A DNA stretch of 64,000 nt, from the NCBI GenBank assembly GCA_015075645.1, contig JABTUF010000005.1, positions 124,001 to 188,000 on the forward strand, given 5' to 3'. Source of the DNA: Burkholderiales bacterium. GTDB taxonomy: Bacteria; Pseudomonadota; Gammaproteobacteria; Burkholderiales; Casimicrobiaceae. Below the pieces are notes generated by a model. It was not told the DNA's origin. It saw only the letters and a list, made by a program, of their open reading frames with translations, and did not search any database. The translations under genes and the position numbers were made by a program. Positions 17,568-28,658 of this stretch are shown here, in pieces (within the stretch, counting starts at the first letter, position 1; every line of letters begins with the position of its first letter).

Positions 17568-17633
17568 CCTTCGGTCGCGGAAGCCCGGCGCGACGCGTGC
17601 CCATCAACGCCTGCCAGATGTCGGAGTAAGAAC

Positions 17634-18305
17634 ATGACGATAGGATTTCGAATCGCGGTCGCCGCGGCGCGCGCCGACGACGGGCTCCTGGACCGGTTCG
17701 CCGAAGTTCCCACGGCGCACGCCAGCGACTGCATGCACCGGATGTTCGCCGGAGGCGCCGCGCTGCGGCCGATGCACGGCGGCGGGAAGCTCGTCGGAAG
17801 TGCGCTCACGGTGCGGGTGCGCCCGGGCGACAACCTGATGGTGCACAAGGCCATCGACATTGCCCGACCACGCGACGTGATCGTCGTCGATGCGGGCGGC
17901 GACCTGACCCAGGCGATCGTCGGCGAACTGATGATGCGTCACGCGCAGAAGCGCCTGGTGGCCGGGTTCGTCATCCACGGGGCCGTACGCGACAGCGCGA
18001 CGATCCGGAGCGACTCGTTCCCGGTGTATGCGCTCGGGGTCACCCATCGAGGTCCGTACAAGGACGGTCCGGGCGAGATCAACGCGCCGGTCGCCATCGG
18101 AGGCATGGTCGTCTCGCCGGGAGACGTGATCGTCGGGGACGAGGACGGTGTGGTGGCGGTCCCGCTCGCGCAGGCCGAGCAGGTCCTCGCGCTGGCGGCG
18201 AAGCACCGGGAGCGCGAAGATCGCGTGATGCGCGACATCCTCGCCGGAACCGTCGACCGTTCCTGGGTCGATGCCGCGCTCGAAGCGCGCGGCCTGGGCA
18301 GGTAG
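17634..18305 (+). CDS. RraA-family protein, probable 4-hydroxy-4-methyl-2-oxoglutarate-type aldolase
   Basis: The product is 223 residues, preceded by GGAG eight bases before the ATG. RraA/HMG-aldolase signatures are present: TAHASDCMHRM, RPGDNLMVHKAID, VIVVDAGGDLTQAIVGELM, GFVIHGAVRDSATI with the catalytic Arg119 and metal-ligand Asp120, and GGMVVSPGDVIVGDEDGVVAVP. Metal-dependent members cleave 4-hydroxy-4-methyl-2-oxoglutarate or 4-carboxy-4-hydroxy-2-oxoadipate to pyruvate and a second oxo acid. RNase-regulator members lack the aldolase context. Here it sits with an aminotransferase, a hydro-lyase and a transporter, which favours the aldolase role. The precise substrate is inferred only. 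Confidence 0.8.
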   Translation: MTIGFRIAVAAARADDGLLDRFAEVPTAHASDCMHRMFAGGAALRPMHGGGKLVGSALTVRVRPGDNLMVHKAIDIARPRDVIVVDAGGDLTQAIVGELMMRHAQKRLVAGFVIHGAVRDSATIRSDSFPVYALGVTHRGPYKDGPGEINAPVAIGGMVVSPGDVIVGDEDGVVAVPLAQAEQVLALAAKHREREDRVMRDILAGTVDRSWVDAALEARGLGR

Positions 18306-18428
18306 CAGCAACGCCGGATGGGAGCGCGGCGCCCACCTCGGCGTGCCTCGTGCCGGGGCTCCATCAGGGCGCAGCGCCGAGCCACCGGGGCGTTTGCCGC
18401 CCGCTGATCCCACGCCCCCTCGAGCCGC

Positions 18429-19169
18429 ATGAACTATCACTGGCATTGGTCGGTCTTCCTCCAGGAACCGATGCCCGGGACCACCTACCTCGACTGGCTG
18501 CTGTCGGGACTGGAGTTGACGTTGACGATCGGCCTCGGAGGCTGGCTGATCGCCCTCGTGCTGGGAACATTCCTCGGCGTGCTGCGCACGCTCCCCGGCC
18601 GCCTGGCATCGGGTCTCGCCGTCGCGTACGTCGAGTTGTTCCGCAATGTTCCGCTGCTGGTGCAGCTGTTCATGTGGTATTTCGTCGCTCCCGAGTTCCT
18701 GCCTGGCGATCTCGGACAACGCGTCAAGGCGCTGAATCCGCTGATGCAGCAGCTCCTCGCGGCCATCCTGTGCCTGGGCATGTTCACGGCGGCGCGGATC
18801 TGCGAGCAGGTGCGCGCGGGCATCGAGTCCGTGTCCGGGGGACAGGCCCTCGCCGGTCTCGCGCTCGGCCTCACTCGGGTCCAGACCTACCGGTTCGTGA
18901 TCCTGCCTGTTGCGTTGCGCATCATCCTGCCTCCGCTGACCTCCGAGTTCATGACCATCTTCAAGAACTCCGCCGTCGCGTCGATGATCGGGTTGCTGGA
19001 ACTCGCGGCCCAGGGCCGGCAGCTCGTCGACTACACGTCGCAGCCCTACGAATCGTTCCTCGCGGTGACGCTCCTCTATCTCGCCGTCAACATGGGAGCG
19101 CTCGCCACGATGCGCTGGGTCGAGAGGAGGAGCCGCATTCCCGGCCTGCTGGGCACGCGAGAGCGGTGA
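18429..19169 (+). CDS. Amino acid ABC transporter permease (GltJ/HisM family)
   Basis: The 246-residue inner-membrane protein has several hydrophobic helices. The family coupling region reads [15 protein letters not shown] near the first third and [23 protein letters not shown] (the EAA loop) near residue 150, where an ATPase docks. It starts 123 bases after the RraA gene and ends 4 bases before the second permease. It pairs with the GltI-like binding protein. No ATP-binding subunit is encoded in this operon or anywhere else in the window. Confidence 0.9.
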   Translation: MNYHWHWSVFLQEPMPGTTYLDWLLSGLELTLTIGLGGWLIALVLGTFLGVLRTLPGRLASGLAVAYVELFRNVPLLVQLFMWYFVAPEFLPGDLGQRVKALNPLMQQLLAAILCLGMFTAARICEQVRAGIESVSGGQALAGLALGLTRVQTYRFVILPVALRIILPPLTSEFMTIFKNSAVASMIGLLELAAQGRQLVDYTSQPYESFLAVTLLYLAVNMGALATMRWVERRSRIPGLLGTRER

Positions 19170-19173
19170 TCCG

Positions 19174-19857
19174 ATGGCCTACCAGCTCGACTTCAGCAAG
19201 ATCGACGCGAACACCCTCGCCCTGCTCGGGGAGGGCATGCTGGTATCGCTGAAGATCACCGGCGTCGCGGTGCTGGTCGGGGTCATGCTGGGGACCGCCA
19301 TCGCGCTGATGCGCCTCGCGCCCTGGACCGCGCTCTCGGCGTCGGCCAAGCTCTACGTCAACACGTTCCGGTCCATACCGCTGGTGCTGGTGCTCCTGTG
19401 GTTCTTCCTCGTCGTCCCTCAGGTCCTGCAATCGGTGTTCGGCCTGTCGCCCACCACCGACGTCCGGATGGCGTCCGCGCTCGTGGCGTTCTCGCTGTTC
19501 GAAGCGGCCTACTTCTCGGAGATCATCCGGGCGGGCATCCAGAGCATTCCCCGCGGCCAGTTCCATGCCGCACAGGCACTCGGGATGACCCACGTCCAGG
19601 TCATGCGGCTGATCGTGCTGCCGCAGGCGTTCCGGAACATGACCCCGCTGCTCGTCACCCAGGTCGTGGTCCTGTTCCAGGACACCGCCCTCGTCTACGT
19701 CAGCGCGTTGGCCGACTTCTTCGGGCGCGCATACGGCATCGGGGAGCGCGACGGACGGATCGTGGAGATGCTGCTATTCGCGGGCGCAGTCTACTTCGTC
19801 ATCTGCTTTGCCGCATCGACGTTCGTTCGGACGCTTCAGCGCGGAAGGGCGCATTGA
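19174..19857 (+). CDS. Amino acid ABC transporter permease (GltK/HisM family)
   Basis: The 227-residue permease is the second half of the importer channel. Membrane helices flank [18 protein letters not shown] and the EAA-loop motif [24 protein letters not shown]. It follows the first permease by 4 bases and closes the LysR-led operon. The next gene is on the opposite strand, so the usual third gene (a GltL-like ATPase) is missing from its normal place. Orientation, spacing and family make the two permeases a heterodimer. Confidence 0.9.
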   Translation: MAYQLDFSKIDANTLALLGEGMLVSLKITGVAVLVGVMLGTAIALMRLAPWTALSASAKLYVNTFRSIPLVLVLLWFFLVVPQVLQSVFGLSPTTDVRMASALVAFSLFEAAYFSEIIRAGIQSIPRGQFHAAQALGMTHVQVMRLIVLPQAFRNMTPLLVTQVVVLFQDTALVYVSALADFFGRAYGIGERDGRIVEMLLFAGAVYFVICFAASTFVRTLQRGRAH

Positions 19858-19953
19858 TCGACCCGTTCGTCGGGCGGAATCGCTGCAGCGGGGGCGCGGT
19901 CCGGGCTTCGGCTGCCACAACATCAATGACGTTCGGTCGGAAACTACGGTTCG

Positions 19954-20838
19954 CTATCGCCGCGACTCGAGGAACGCCCGCACGACTTCGATCTGCGCCG
20001 CAGGCACGAGCGTCGGCGCGTGCCCGACGCCGGGCAGCGTGACGAGTTCGGCCTTCGGTCCCCGCTCGGTCATCTGCCGCGCGGTGTCCGCCGACAGGAG
20101 ATCCGAGCGCTCGCCGCGCAGGACGAGCGTGGGCGCGCGGATCGCGTCGAAGATGCTCCACAGGTCGACGTCGCCCGGAACCGCGAGCCCCGCGCGAAAC
20201 GGGATCGCGATCGCCGGATCGTAGTGCAGCGTCCAGGTGCCGTCGGGACGCCGCACGAGGACGTTGTCGACGAGGAAGCGCCACTCGTCGTCGCTGTGCG
20301 GCCCGAACGGTTCACTGATCGCGCGGATCGCCGCGAATGCCGCATCGTAGTTCGGGAACGACGTCGCGACGCCGACATAACCCGCGATGCGCTCGAGCGC
20401 GGCGCGCGCGAGCACCGGCCCGGCGTCGCTCACGACCAGCCGGCGGATCGGCGTGCGATCCATCGCCGCGATCGTCATGCCCATCAGCGCGCCGAGCGAG
20501 ATCCCGACCCAGGCGACCTCCTCGACGTTCAGGCGCGCGAGGAGCGTGATCGCGTCGGCGACGTAGGTCGGCACCTGGTAGAGCATCGGATCGGCGAGGC
20601 GGTCGCTCGCACCGCGCCCGGGCATGTCGGGCGCGACGACCCGCCAGCGGGGGCCAAGCGCGCGCGCGAGCGGCCCGAAGTCGCGCGAGTTGCGCGTCAG
20701 CGCGTGGACGCACACCGCGACGCGCGGGTTGCCCGGATCGCCCCACTCGCGGTAGGCGAGGCGGTGGAGCTTCCCGCCCGCGAGGCACTCGACGTGCCGC
20801 GCGCGCGAGCCGTCGCCCGACACCGGACCGCCCGTCAT
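19954..20838 (-). CDS. Alpha/beta-fold hydrolase
   Basis: The product is 294 residues. Alpha/beta hydrolase landmarks are VCVHALTRNSRDF (oxyanion region), PDMPGRGASDRL, the nucleophile elbow WVGISLGALMG with Ser in GISLG, a late acid residue in VLRGERSDLL, and a histidine in LPGVGHAPTL. The catalytic triad is therefore complete. It overlaps the upstream thioesterase gene by 4 bases (ATGA). Such proteins include esterases, haloalkane dehalogenase-like and C-C bond hydrolases; nothing here settles which. The open frame extends to 21078, but ATG 20838 fits the operon overlap. Confidence 0.8.
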   Translation of the reverse strand: MTGGPVSGDGSRARHVECLAGGKLHRLAYREWGDPGNPRVAVCVHALTRNSRDFGPLARALGPRWRVVAPDMPGRGASDRLADPMLYQVPTYVADAITLLARLNVEEVAWVGISLGALMGMTIAAMDRTPIRRLVVSDAGPVLARAALERIAGYVGVATSFPNYDAAFAAIRAISEPFGPHSDDEWRFLVDNVLVRRPDGTWTLHYDPAIAIPFRAGLAVPGDVDLWSIFDAIRAPTLVLRGERSDLLSADTARQMTERGPKAELVTLPGVGHAPTLVPAAQIEVVRAFLESRR

Positions 20839-21275
20839 GCCGCGCTCCGGCGCGGCGGCAGCACCATCTGCGTGCAGCGGAACAACGCGAGCTTCGCGCC
20901 ATCGGCCTTGCGCGTCACCACCGCGTCCCACACCTGCGTCGTGCGGCCGAGGTGCGTTGCGGTCGCGACGCACGCGAGCGTGCCCTCGCGTGCCGTCGAC
21001 AGGAAATTGCACTTGAGTTCGACCGTCGTGAAGTTGTGGTCGTCGTCGGGCAGGTGCGCGAGGCAGCCGTAGCCGCATGCGGTGTCGGCGAGCGCGATGA
21101 CCGTCGCGGCGTGCAGGTAGCCGTTGGGCGCGAGGAGGTCTGCACGGATGTCGAGCTCGGCGTCGAGGCGGCCCTGCGCCACCGACACGAACCGGAAGCC
21201 GACGAGTCCCGGCAGACGTCCGTCGCCCCGCTGCCGGAGGCTCGCCGCCATGCGGGTGAAGTGCGCGTCGTTCAT
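20835..21275 (-). CDS. PaaI-family hotdog thioesterase
   Basis: This 146-residue hotdog-fold protein carries the PaaI-type central segment LLAPNGYLHAATVIALADTACGYGC, where Asn, His and Asp/Thr positions hydrolyse acyl-CoA thioesters, followed by FTTVELKCNFLSTAREGTL. It should be a cytoplasmic acyl-CoA or aryl-CoA thioesterase, probably a tetramer. It is coupled with the alpha/beta hydrolase downstream. It could in principle supply the thioesterase missing from the aromatic-CoA cluster at 44-52 kb, but they are 24 kb apart and this is only a possibility. Confidence 0.85.
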   Translation of the reverse strand: MNDAHFTRMAASLRQRGDGRLPGLVGFRFVSVAQGRLDAELDIRADLLAPNGYLHAATVIALADTACGYGCLAHLPDDDHNFTTVELKCNFLSTAREGTLACVATATHLGRTTQVWDAVVTRKADGAKLALFRCTQMVLPPRRSAA

Positions 21276-21330
21276 GCGATCGTTCCCGTGAACTCGAACT
21301 GCGCAGGATACCGGATCGGCGCGCGGCCGA

Positions 21331-22611
21331 TCAGGCCGCGGGGCCGTCGAGGCCGCGACGAACGCGGCGCAACGCGAGGGCGAGCGCGAGGGCGACGATC
21401 GGAATCGAGGCGCCGACGGCGAGTTCCGGTTCGACCGGCACGCCCAGCGCCTTCGCGGATTTGGCGAGGTACCCGACGAGCCCCGCGACGTAGTAGGTGA
21501 TCGCCGCGATCGAGAGGCCTTCGACCGTCTGCTGCAGCCGCAACTGGAGGCGCGCGCGGCGGTTCATCGACTCGAGCAGCGACCGGTTCTGCCGCTGCAG
21601 CGCGACCTCGACCTTGGTGCGCAGCAGTTGTCCCGCGCGCGCGATCCGGGCCGAGAGTTCGTCCTGGCGGCGCGCCGCGGAACTGCAGGTCGCCATCGCC
21701 GGCGCGAGCCGGCGTTCCATGAACTCCTGCATCGTCTGCACGCCCGGCAGGCGCTCCTCGCGCAACTCGGCGATGCGCTGGCGCACGAGGTCGTGGTAGG
21801 CGTGCGCCGCGCCGAAGCGGAAGCGCGTCGCGGCATCGCGTTCCTCGACCTCCGCCGCGAGCCGCATCAGGTCGTCGAGCAGCGCGCCCTCGTCGGCGGG
21901 CGTCGTCGCGACCATCCGCGCCGTGATCGCGGAAAGGCGGCGCTCGGCGTCGCCGAGGAGCGCGCCGGACTCGCGAGCGACCGGGAACGCGAGCAGCGCC
22001 ATCATCCGGTAGGTCTCGATCTCGAGCAGGCGCTGCACGATACGGCCGGCCTGCCGGCCGGTGAGCGAGACGTCGTACACGGCGAAGCGCGTGCAGCCCT
22101 CTTCGTCCATGCGCAGATCGGTGAGCACGATGCCCGACCCGCCCGACACGCGCGCGCCGATGATCGAGGCGTCCCCGAAGGCGGCCACCTCCGCCGCGAT
22201 GTCGGTCCCCGTGCCGTCGCGCACGTCGACTTCGGCATGGACGATCGTCGTGCCCGGCAGGCGCGCGCGCCAGACCGCGGGCACCTCGTCGAACGCGCTC
22301 GCATCCGCGCTCGCGTCGTCGCCGATCGCGCGGAACACGGTGAATCCGGAGTACTCGGTGTGCCGCTCCCACTTGAGCCGGTAGGCGCCGCAGTCGAGCC
22401 ACAGGTACCCGGATGCGAACGCCGGCTCCGGAAGCCCGTGCTGGAGCGCGAGCGAGCGGAGCGCGGCTTCCTCGGCGGCCGCCTCGCCGGGCGGAATGCG
22501 CAGCGCCAGGTGCCCGACGCGCTCCGGCGTCAGGAGCCGCGCCGGCGGCCGCGCGTGGATCTCGTCGTGGAGGACCCGCCGTTGCGGGTCGTCGATCGGG
22601 CGGGCGCGCAT
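21331..22611 (-). CDS. DUF3422 family membrane-anchored protein
   Basis: The 426-residue product begins with the family hallmark RRVLHDEIHARPPARL. It continues through SGYLWLDCGAYRLKWERHTEYSGFTVF, a long helical middle with probable coiled coil (residues 230-370), and one or two hydrophobic segments near the C-terminus (EGLSIAAITYYVAGLVGYLA and IPIVALALALALR). The family is conserved in proteobacteria and uncharacterised; a membrane-anchored cytoplasmic protein is the fair description. It sits between the hydrolase pair and ubiT without overlap to either. Confidence 0.85.
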   Translation of the reverse strand: MRARPIDDPQRRVLHDEIHARPPARLLTPERVGHLALRIPPGEAAAEEAALRSLALQHGLPEPAFASGYLWLDCGAYRLKWERHTEYSGFTVFRAIGDDASADASAFDEVPAVWRARLPGTTIVHAEVDVRDGTGTDIAAEVAAFGDASIIGARVSGGSGIVLTDLRMDEEGCTRFAVYDVSLTGRQAGRIVQRLLEIETYRMMALLAFPVARESGALLGDAERRLSAITARMVATTPADEGALLDDLMRLAAEVEERDAATRFRFGAAHAYHDLVRQRIAELREERLPGVQTMQEFMERRLAPAMATCSSAARRQDELSARIARAGQLLRTKVEVALQRQNRSLLESMNRRARLQLRLQQTVEGLSIAAITYYVAGLVGYLAKSAKALGVPVEPELAVGASIPIVALALALALRRVRRGLDGPAA

Positions 22612-22660
22612 CGGCCGATGGTAGCGCGCGCCCGGCGCGCGCGCGATCCCCCGGGCGGCG

Positions 22661-23128
22661 TCAGCGGGCCGGGCGCAGATAGCGGAGGAGCGGCGGCAGG
22701 CGCGCGACGATCGCGTCCCAGTCGATGCCGTCGAGCAGGTTCTTGAGCGTGAGGCCGAGTTCGGTGTCGCCCTCGATCGAGAGGCGACGCGCGAAGAAGA
22801 GCGTGTCGGGGTCTTCCTCGCGGCGGGCGAGCGCGATGAAGTCGGCGAGTGTGGCCGCGATCGTCACGTCGGGTGCGTGCGGCGGCCATGACGCGCGGAA
22901 GCCCGCAGGCGTCGACGCGACGTGCATCGCGAGGTCGAGGTCGCGCACGACGAGCGCGAACCGCCTGCCGGCGAGCGGGGCGACCTGCTCGCGCGACACG
23001 ATGCGCCCGACGCCGAAGTCGAGCGCGCGCGCGAGCGCGAACGACGGCGGCATCGCGGGCAGTCGCGAGACCACCCACGCGACCGGCGCGGGAACGGTGA
23101 AGCGCGGCGGTCGGGCTGGCGCGGTCAT
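22661..23128 (-). CDS. ubiT: Ubiquinone anaerobic biosynthesis accessory factor UbiT (SCP2 domain)
   Basis: This 155-residue protein has a short N-terminal helix and an SCP2 lipid-binding domain: FALVVRDLDLAMHVAS, PDVTIAATLADFIALAR, EDPDTLFFARRLSIEGDTELGLTLKNLLD. The last segment is characteristic of UbiT (YhbT). UbiT, UbiU and UbiV hydroxylate ubiquinone precursors without oxygen. Its ATG overlaps the ubiV stop by 4 bases, so the three genes form one transcript in the order ubiU-ubiV-ubiT. Identification rests on both domain and neighbours. Confidence 0.9.
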   Translation of the reverse strand: MTAPARPPRFTVPAPVAWVVSRLPAMPPSFALARALDFGVGRIVSREQVAPLAGRRFALVVRDLDLAMHVASTPAGFRASWPPHAPDVTIAATLADFIALARREEDPDTLFFARRLSIEGDTELGLTLKNLLDGIDWDAIVARLPPLLRYLRPAR

Positions 23129-24021
23129 GCGACGTGCTCGACGCCGGCGCGGCCGTGCCAGAAGCCGTTGCAGGGCGCGCCGGGGAAGTGCGTTCGAACA
23201 TCGGCGAACGCCTCCGCGGGCCGCCGCTTCCCGTCGATCGCGTCGCGGAAGGCGGCGAGCACCTCGAACGTGCCCTCGCCCTGCGGACTCACGCGCACGA
23301 CGCCGACACCGGCGGCGGCGAGCGCGTCGAGTTCGGCGAGCAGCGTGTAGACGCCCGCCGACTGCGTCTGCGTGCCGTTGATCGTCAGGAACGGCGCGCC
23401 TTCGCGGGTCTTGAGATCGATGCCGTCGGAGAGCCCGAGACAGCGATACTCGCAGGCGTCCTTCTGCAGTCCGTGGTGGCGCGCGGTGAAGCAACGCGCC
23501 GAATAGGCGAGCGGCAGCCGTCCGTGCGCCAGCACTTCCGTCTCGACCCCCGCCGGCGCGCCCGCGACGATCTCGGAGATCGCCGTGGACGACAATTCGG
23601 CCGGGCCCACCCAGCGCGTCGCGCCTTCGCGCGCGACGAGTTCGAGCATCCGGGCCGAGTAGATCGACAGCGACGCGCCCGCGACGAACGGCAGGCCCCC
23701 GCCGCGCGCCGCGAGGATGCGTACGGCGCCCAGGTCGTTCGCCTCGACGCGGAAGCTCCGCTGCTCCGCGAGCTTGCGCACTAGGCGCAGGTCGGCCTCC
23801 GCCTCGATCAGCGGCAGCGTCGAGAGCACCGCTTCCTTGCCGGCGGACGCGAGCATGCCGGCGATCTCGATCCAGTCGGGCAGGCGCAGTTCGTGGCGGC
23901 GCGAGCAGACGGTCTCGCCCAAGTACACGATGTCCACTTGCGACGACGCCACGTCCGCGTAGAAGTCGAGCACCGACCGGCGCGGCCAGTAGTACTGCAG
24001 CGGTCCGAGCGCGAGCTTCAT
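23125..24021 (-). CDS. ubiV: Ubiquinone biosynthesis protein UbiV (U32 family, 4Fe-4S)
   Basis: The 298-residue U32-family protein begins MKLALGPLQYYWPRRSVLDF. Four cysteines match the [4Fe-4S] ligands of Escherichia coli UbiV in spacing: C39 (ETVCSRRHE), C177, C190 and C194 (RCFTARHHGLQKDACEYRC). It forms a complex with UbiU for oxygen-independent ring hydroxylation in ubiquinone synthesis. Both ends overlap neighbouring genes by 4 bases. All cluster ligands are intact. Confidence 0.95.
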   Translation of the reverse strand: MKLALGPLQYYWPRRSVLDFYADVASSQVDIVYLGETVCSRRHELRLPDWIEIAGMLASAGKEAVLSTLPLIEAEADLRLVRKLAEQRSFRVEANDLGAVRILAARGGGLPFVAGASLSIYSARMLELVAREGATRWVGPAELSSTAISEIVAGAPAGVETEVLAHGRLPLAYSARCFTARHHGLQKDACEYRCLGLSDGIDLKTREGAPFLTINGTQTQSAGVYTLLAELDALAAAGVGVVRVSPQGEGTFEVLAAFRDAIDGKRRPAEAFADVRTHFPGAPCNGFWHGRAGVEHVA

Positions 24022-25067
24022 CGCCACGGCCGCGAGTAGGCGCCGAGCGTCTGCGCCTGGCCCTCGGCGAGCGCGTCGAGGTCGGCGTGCCAGCGCGGCA
24101 GCGCCGCGAAGGCCTCCGGCGTCGCGACGCAGGCGTCGATCGCCTCGCGCCAGGTGCGTGCGACCTGCGCGACGTACGCGGGAGAACGCTGCCGGCCCTC
24201 GATCTTGATCGCGGCGACGCCGATGCGCAGAAGTTCGGGCAGGAGGTCGAGCGTGTTGAGGCTCGTCGGCTCCTCCAGCGCGTAGTACACCTCGCCGTTC
24301 ACGTCGAAGCGCCCCTTGCACAGCGTCGGGTAGCCGGGGCGCTCGTCGCCCTCGAACGCGTCGATCAGGAAGCCGTTCAGGCGCGTGCGCATGCCGTTCG
24401 CGTGCGGCTCCCAGCGCACCGCCTTCGCCGGCGAGCAGACGCCCTGGCAGTTGGGCGATTCGCCGGTCGCATAGGCGGACAGCGCGCAGCGGCCCTCGAC
24501 CATCACGCACAGGCTGCCGTAGCCGAACACCTCGATCTCGACGCCGGTGGATGCGACCGTGTGCTCGACCTGCGCGATCGAGAGCACGCGCGGCAGCACC
24601 GCGCGACGCACGCCGAAGCGCTCGCGGTACCACTCGATCGCCTCGTGGTTGGTGGCGGAGGCCTGCACCGACAGGTGAAGGCGAAGATCCGGGTGCGTGC
24701 GCGCCGCGTAGTCGAGGAGCGCCGCATCCGCGCAGATGATCGCGTCGACGCCGAGATCCGCGGCGCGATCGACGGCGCGGGTCCAGCGCGCGAACGCCGC
24801 GGTCGACGGAAACGTGTTGAGCGCGACGAGCACCTTGCGTCCGCGGCGGTGGGCGTAGGCGACGCCCTCGCGCATCGTCGCGTCGTCGAAGTTGAGCCCG
24901 GCGAACGCGCGCGCGTTGGTCTCGTCGCGGAAGCCGACGTAGACGCAGTCCGCGCCGTGGTCGACCGCGGCCTTCAACGCCGGCAGGCCGCCGGCGGGGC
25001 ACACGAGTTCGGGACGTCGGACGGAAGGGGAAACGGCGGCGGGCATCGCGAGGCGCCGCGGCAGCAT
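24018..25067 (-). CDS. ubiU: Ubiquinone biosynthesis protein UbiU (U32 family, 4Fe-4S)
   Basis: The product is 349 residues from ATG 25067, or 342 from the in-frame ATG at 25046, which fits family N-termini slightly better (PELVCPAGGLPALKAAVDHGAD). The four cluster cysteines C187, C194, C211 and C250 (25067 numbering) are spaced 7, 17 and 39 residues apart, exactly as in Escherichia coli UbiU. The region includes SLCVMVEGRCALSAYATGE. It partners UbiV. It is the first gene of ubiUVT; the 109-base gap upstream, after alaS, is the likely promoter site. Confidence 0.95.
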   Translation of the reverse strand: MLPRRLAMPAAVSPSVRRPELVCPAGGLPALKAAVDHGADCVYVGFRDETNARAFAGLNFDDATMREGVAYAHRRGRKVLVALNTFPSTAAFARWTRAVDRAADLGVDAIICADAALLDYAARTHPDLRLHLSVQASATNHEAIEWYRERFGVRRAVLPRVLSIAQVEHTVASTGVEIEVFGYGSLCVMVEGRCALSAYATGESPNCQGVCSPAKAVRWEPHANGMRTRLNGFLIDAFEGDERPGYPTLCKGRFDVNGEVYYALEEPTSLNTLDLLPELLRIGVAAIKIEGRQRSPAYVAQVARTWREAIDACVATPEAFAALPRWHADLDALAEGQAQTLGAYSRPWR

Positions 25068-25176
25068 CGCCGCGGCCGCAGCGATCGTCGCGCGTCAGGG
25101 CCCTCGCGGGCCTTGATCGGGGTCAAGCGGCACGGCGTCGCACCGCGCCAGCACGCGGGGATTCGTCGTTGCGGCG

Positions 25177-27807
<2,631 letters not shown>

Positions 27808-28021
27808 GGGGGTCCGGGCGGCGCGCGGGGTGGAGGGTTCGCGCCGGCAAATCAAAGGGTTGGATTCTACTCCGCGGCGCACGCCGTACCCAAGGGCTCG
27901 GCCGGATGGACGAAGGCGCCCGAATGGCGCGGCGCGCATCCTCGGATCAGGTGGTGCGCGGCGGACGGGAGCCCACTTCGGGCCGCCCGTCCCGCGCACG
28001 GACCCGGATGAGGGAACGACG

Positions 28022-28414
28022 ATGGAACGAGAAGACCTCTTGCGCTCGCTCGCCGCATGGCGCGACGGCGTCGACCCGGGCAGCGGCGCGCTGCTAACGC
28101 CCGATCATCCGGCGCAGCGCACCGACTTCCTGCGCGTCGTGTGCGCAGCGATCGATGCCCTCGAAGTTCCGCGGCCGGCGAGCCTGTCCGGCGCGCCGCC
28201 CGACCGGGCGAACGCCGGCCGGCCGTGGTCGGCCGCCGAGGACGCCCTGCTCGCGCAAGCGCATGCCGCGGGGATGGGGGTGACCGAACTCGCCCGTGCC
28301 CACGGCCGCACCCAGGGCGCGATCACGGCACGCCTCGTGAAGCTCGAACTGATCGCGCTGCCTCCCGGCATGCGCTTGCGCGGGCTGCCGGCGACGAACG
28401 CTCCGCCGGGATGA
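28022..28414 (+). CDS. Small protein with C-terminal Myb/SANT-like helix-turn-helix
   Basis: The product is 130 residues. The N-terminal half ([19 protein letters not shown], then [23 protein letters not shown]) is helical and unrecognised. The C-terminal half reads [20 protein letters not shown], then [21 protein letters not shown]. This looks like a tryptophan-started helix-turn-helix of the Myb/SANT or resolvase-like type found in small bacterial proteins. DNA binding is an inference from that pattern. It is divergent from alaS and followed at once by a 73-bp tandem duplication. GC and codon use match its neighbours. Confidence 0.65.
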   Translation: MEREDLLRSLAAWRDGVDPGSGALLTPDHPAQRTDFLRVVCAAIDALEVPRPASLSGAPPDRANAGRPWSAAEDALLAQAHAAGMGVTELARAHGRTQGAITARLVKLELIALPPGMRLRGLPATNAPPG

Positions 28415-28415
28415 T

Positions 28416-28568
28416 TCAGGGGTCAGGAGACAGGAGTCAGAGGACAGAGGTCAGCTGCGGCGGAGTCTGCGGTGGCGGCGCATCGGGCGCCGGGATCAGG
28501 AGACAGCAGTCAGAGGACAGAGGTCAGCTGCGGCGGAGTCTGCGGTGGCGGCGCATCGGGCGCCGATG
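28416..28568. repeat. Heptamer array embedded in a 73-bp tandem duplication
   Basis: Units 28423-28495 and 28496-28568 are nearly identical (one G/C difference plus the last bases). Each begins with heptamers TCAGGAG, ACAGGAG or ACAGCAG, TCAGAGG, ACAGAGG, TCAGCTG, and ends with a GC-rich non-heptamer tail. One extra heptamer, TCAGGGG, precedes the first unit. The array lies between the Myb-like gene and the recX 3' end. Confidence 0.9.
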
Positions 28569-28658
28569 CAGCAACTGGGTGTCAGGCAAGGCGGACACGC
28601 GCGCCAATCGCGGCAACTCGTTGCGCCGGGGGCGCCAGGGTACGATGCGGTTCGCACG

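Noticed and set aside
28416..28568. Possible CRISPR or CRISPR-like array
   Set aside because: The repeats are 7 bases long and contiguous, there are no unique spacers of constant length, and no cas genes are present.
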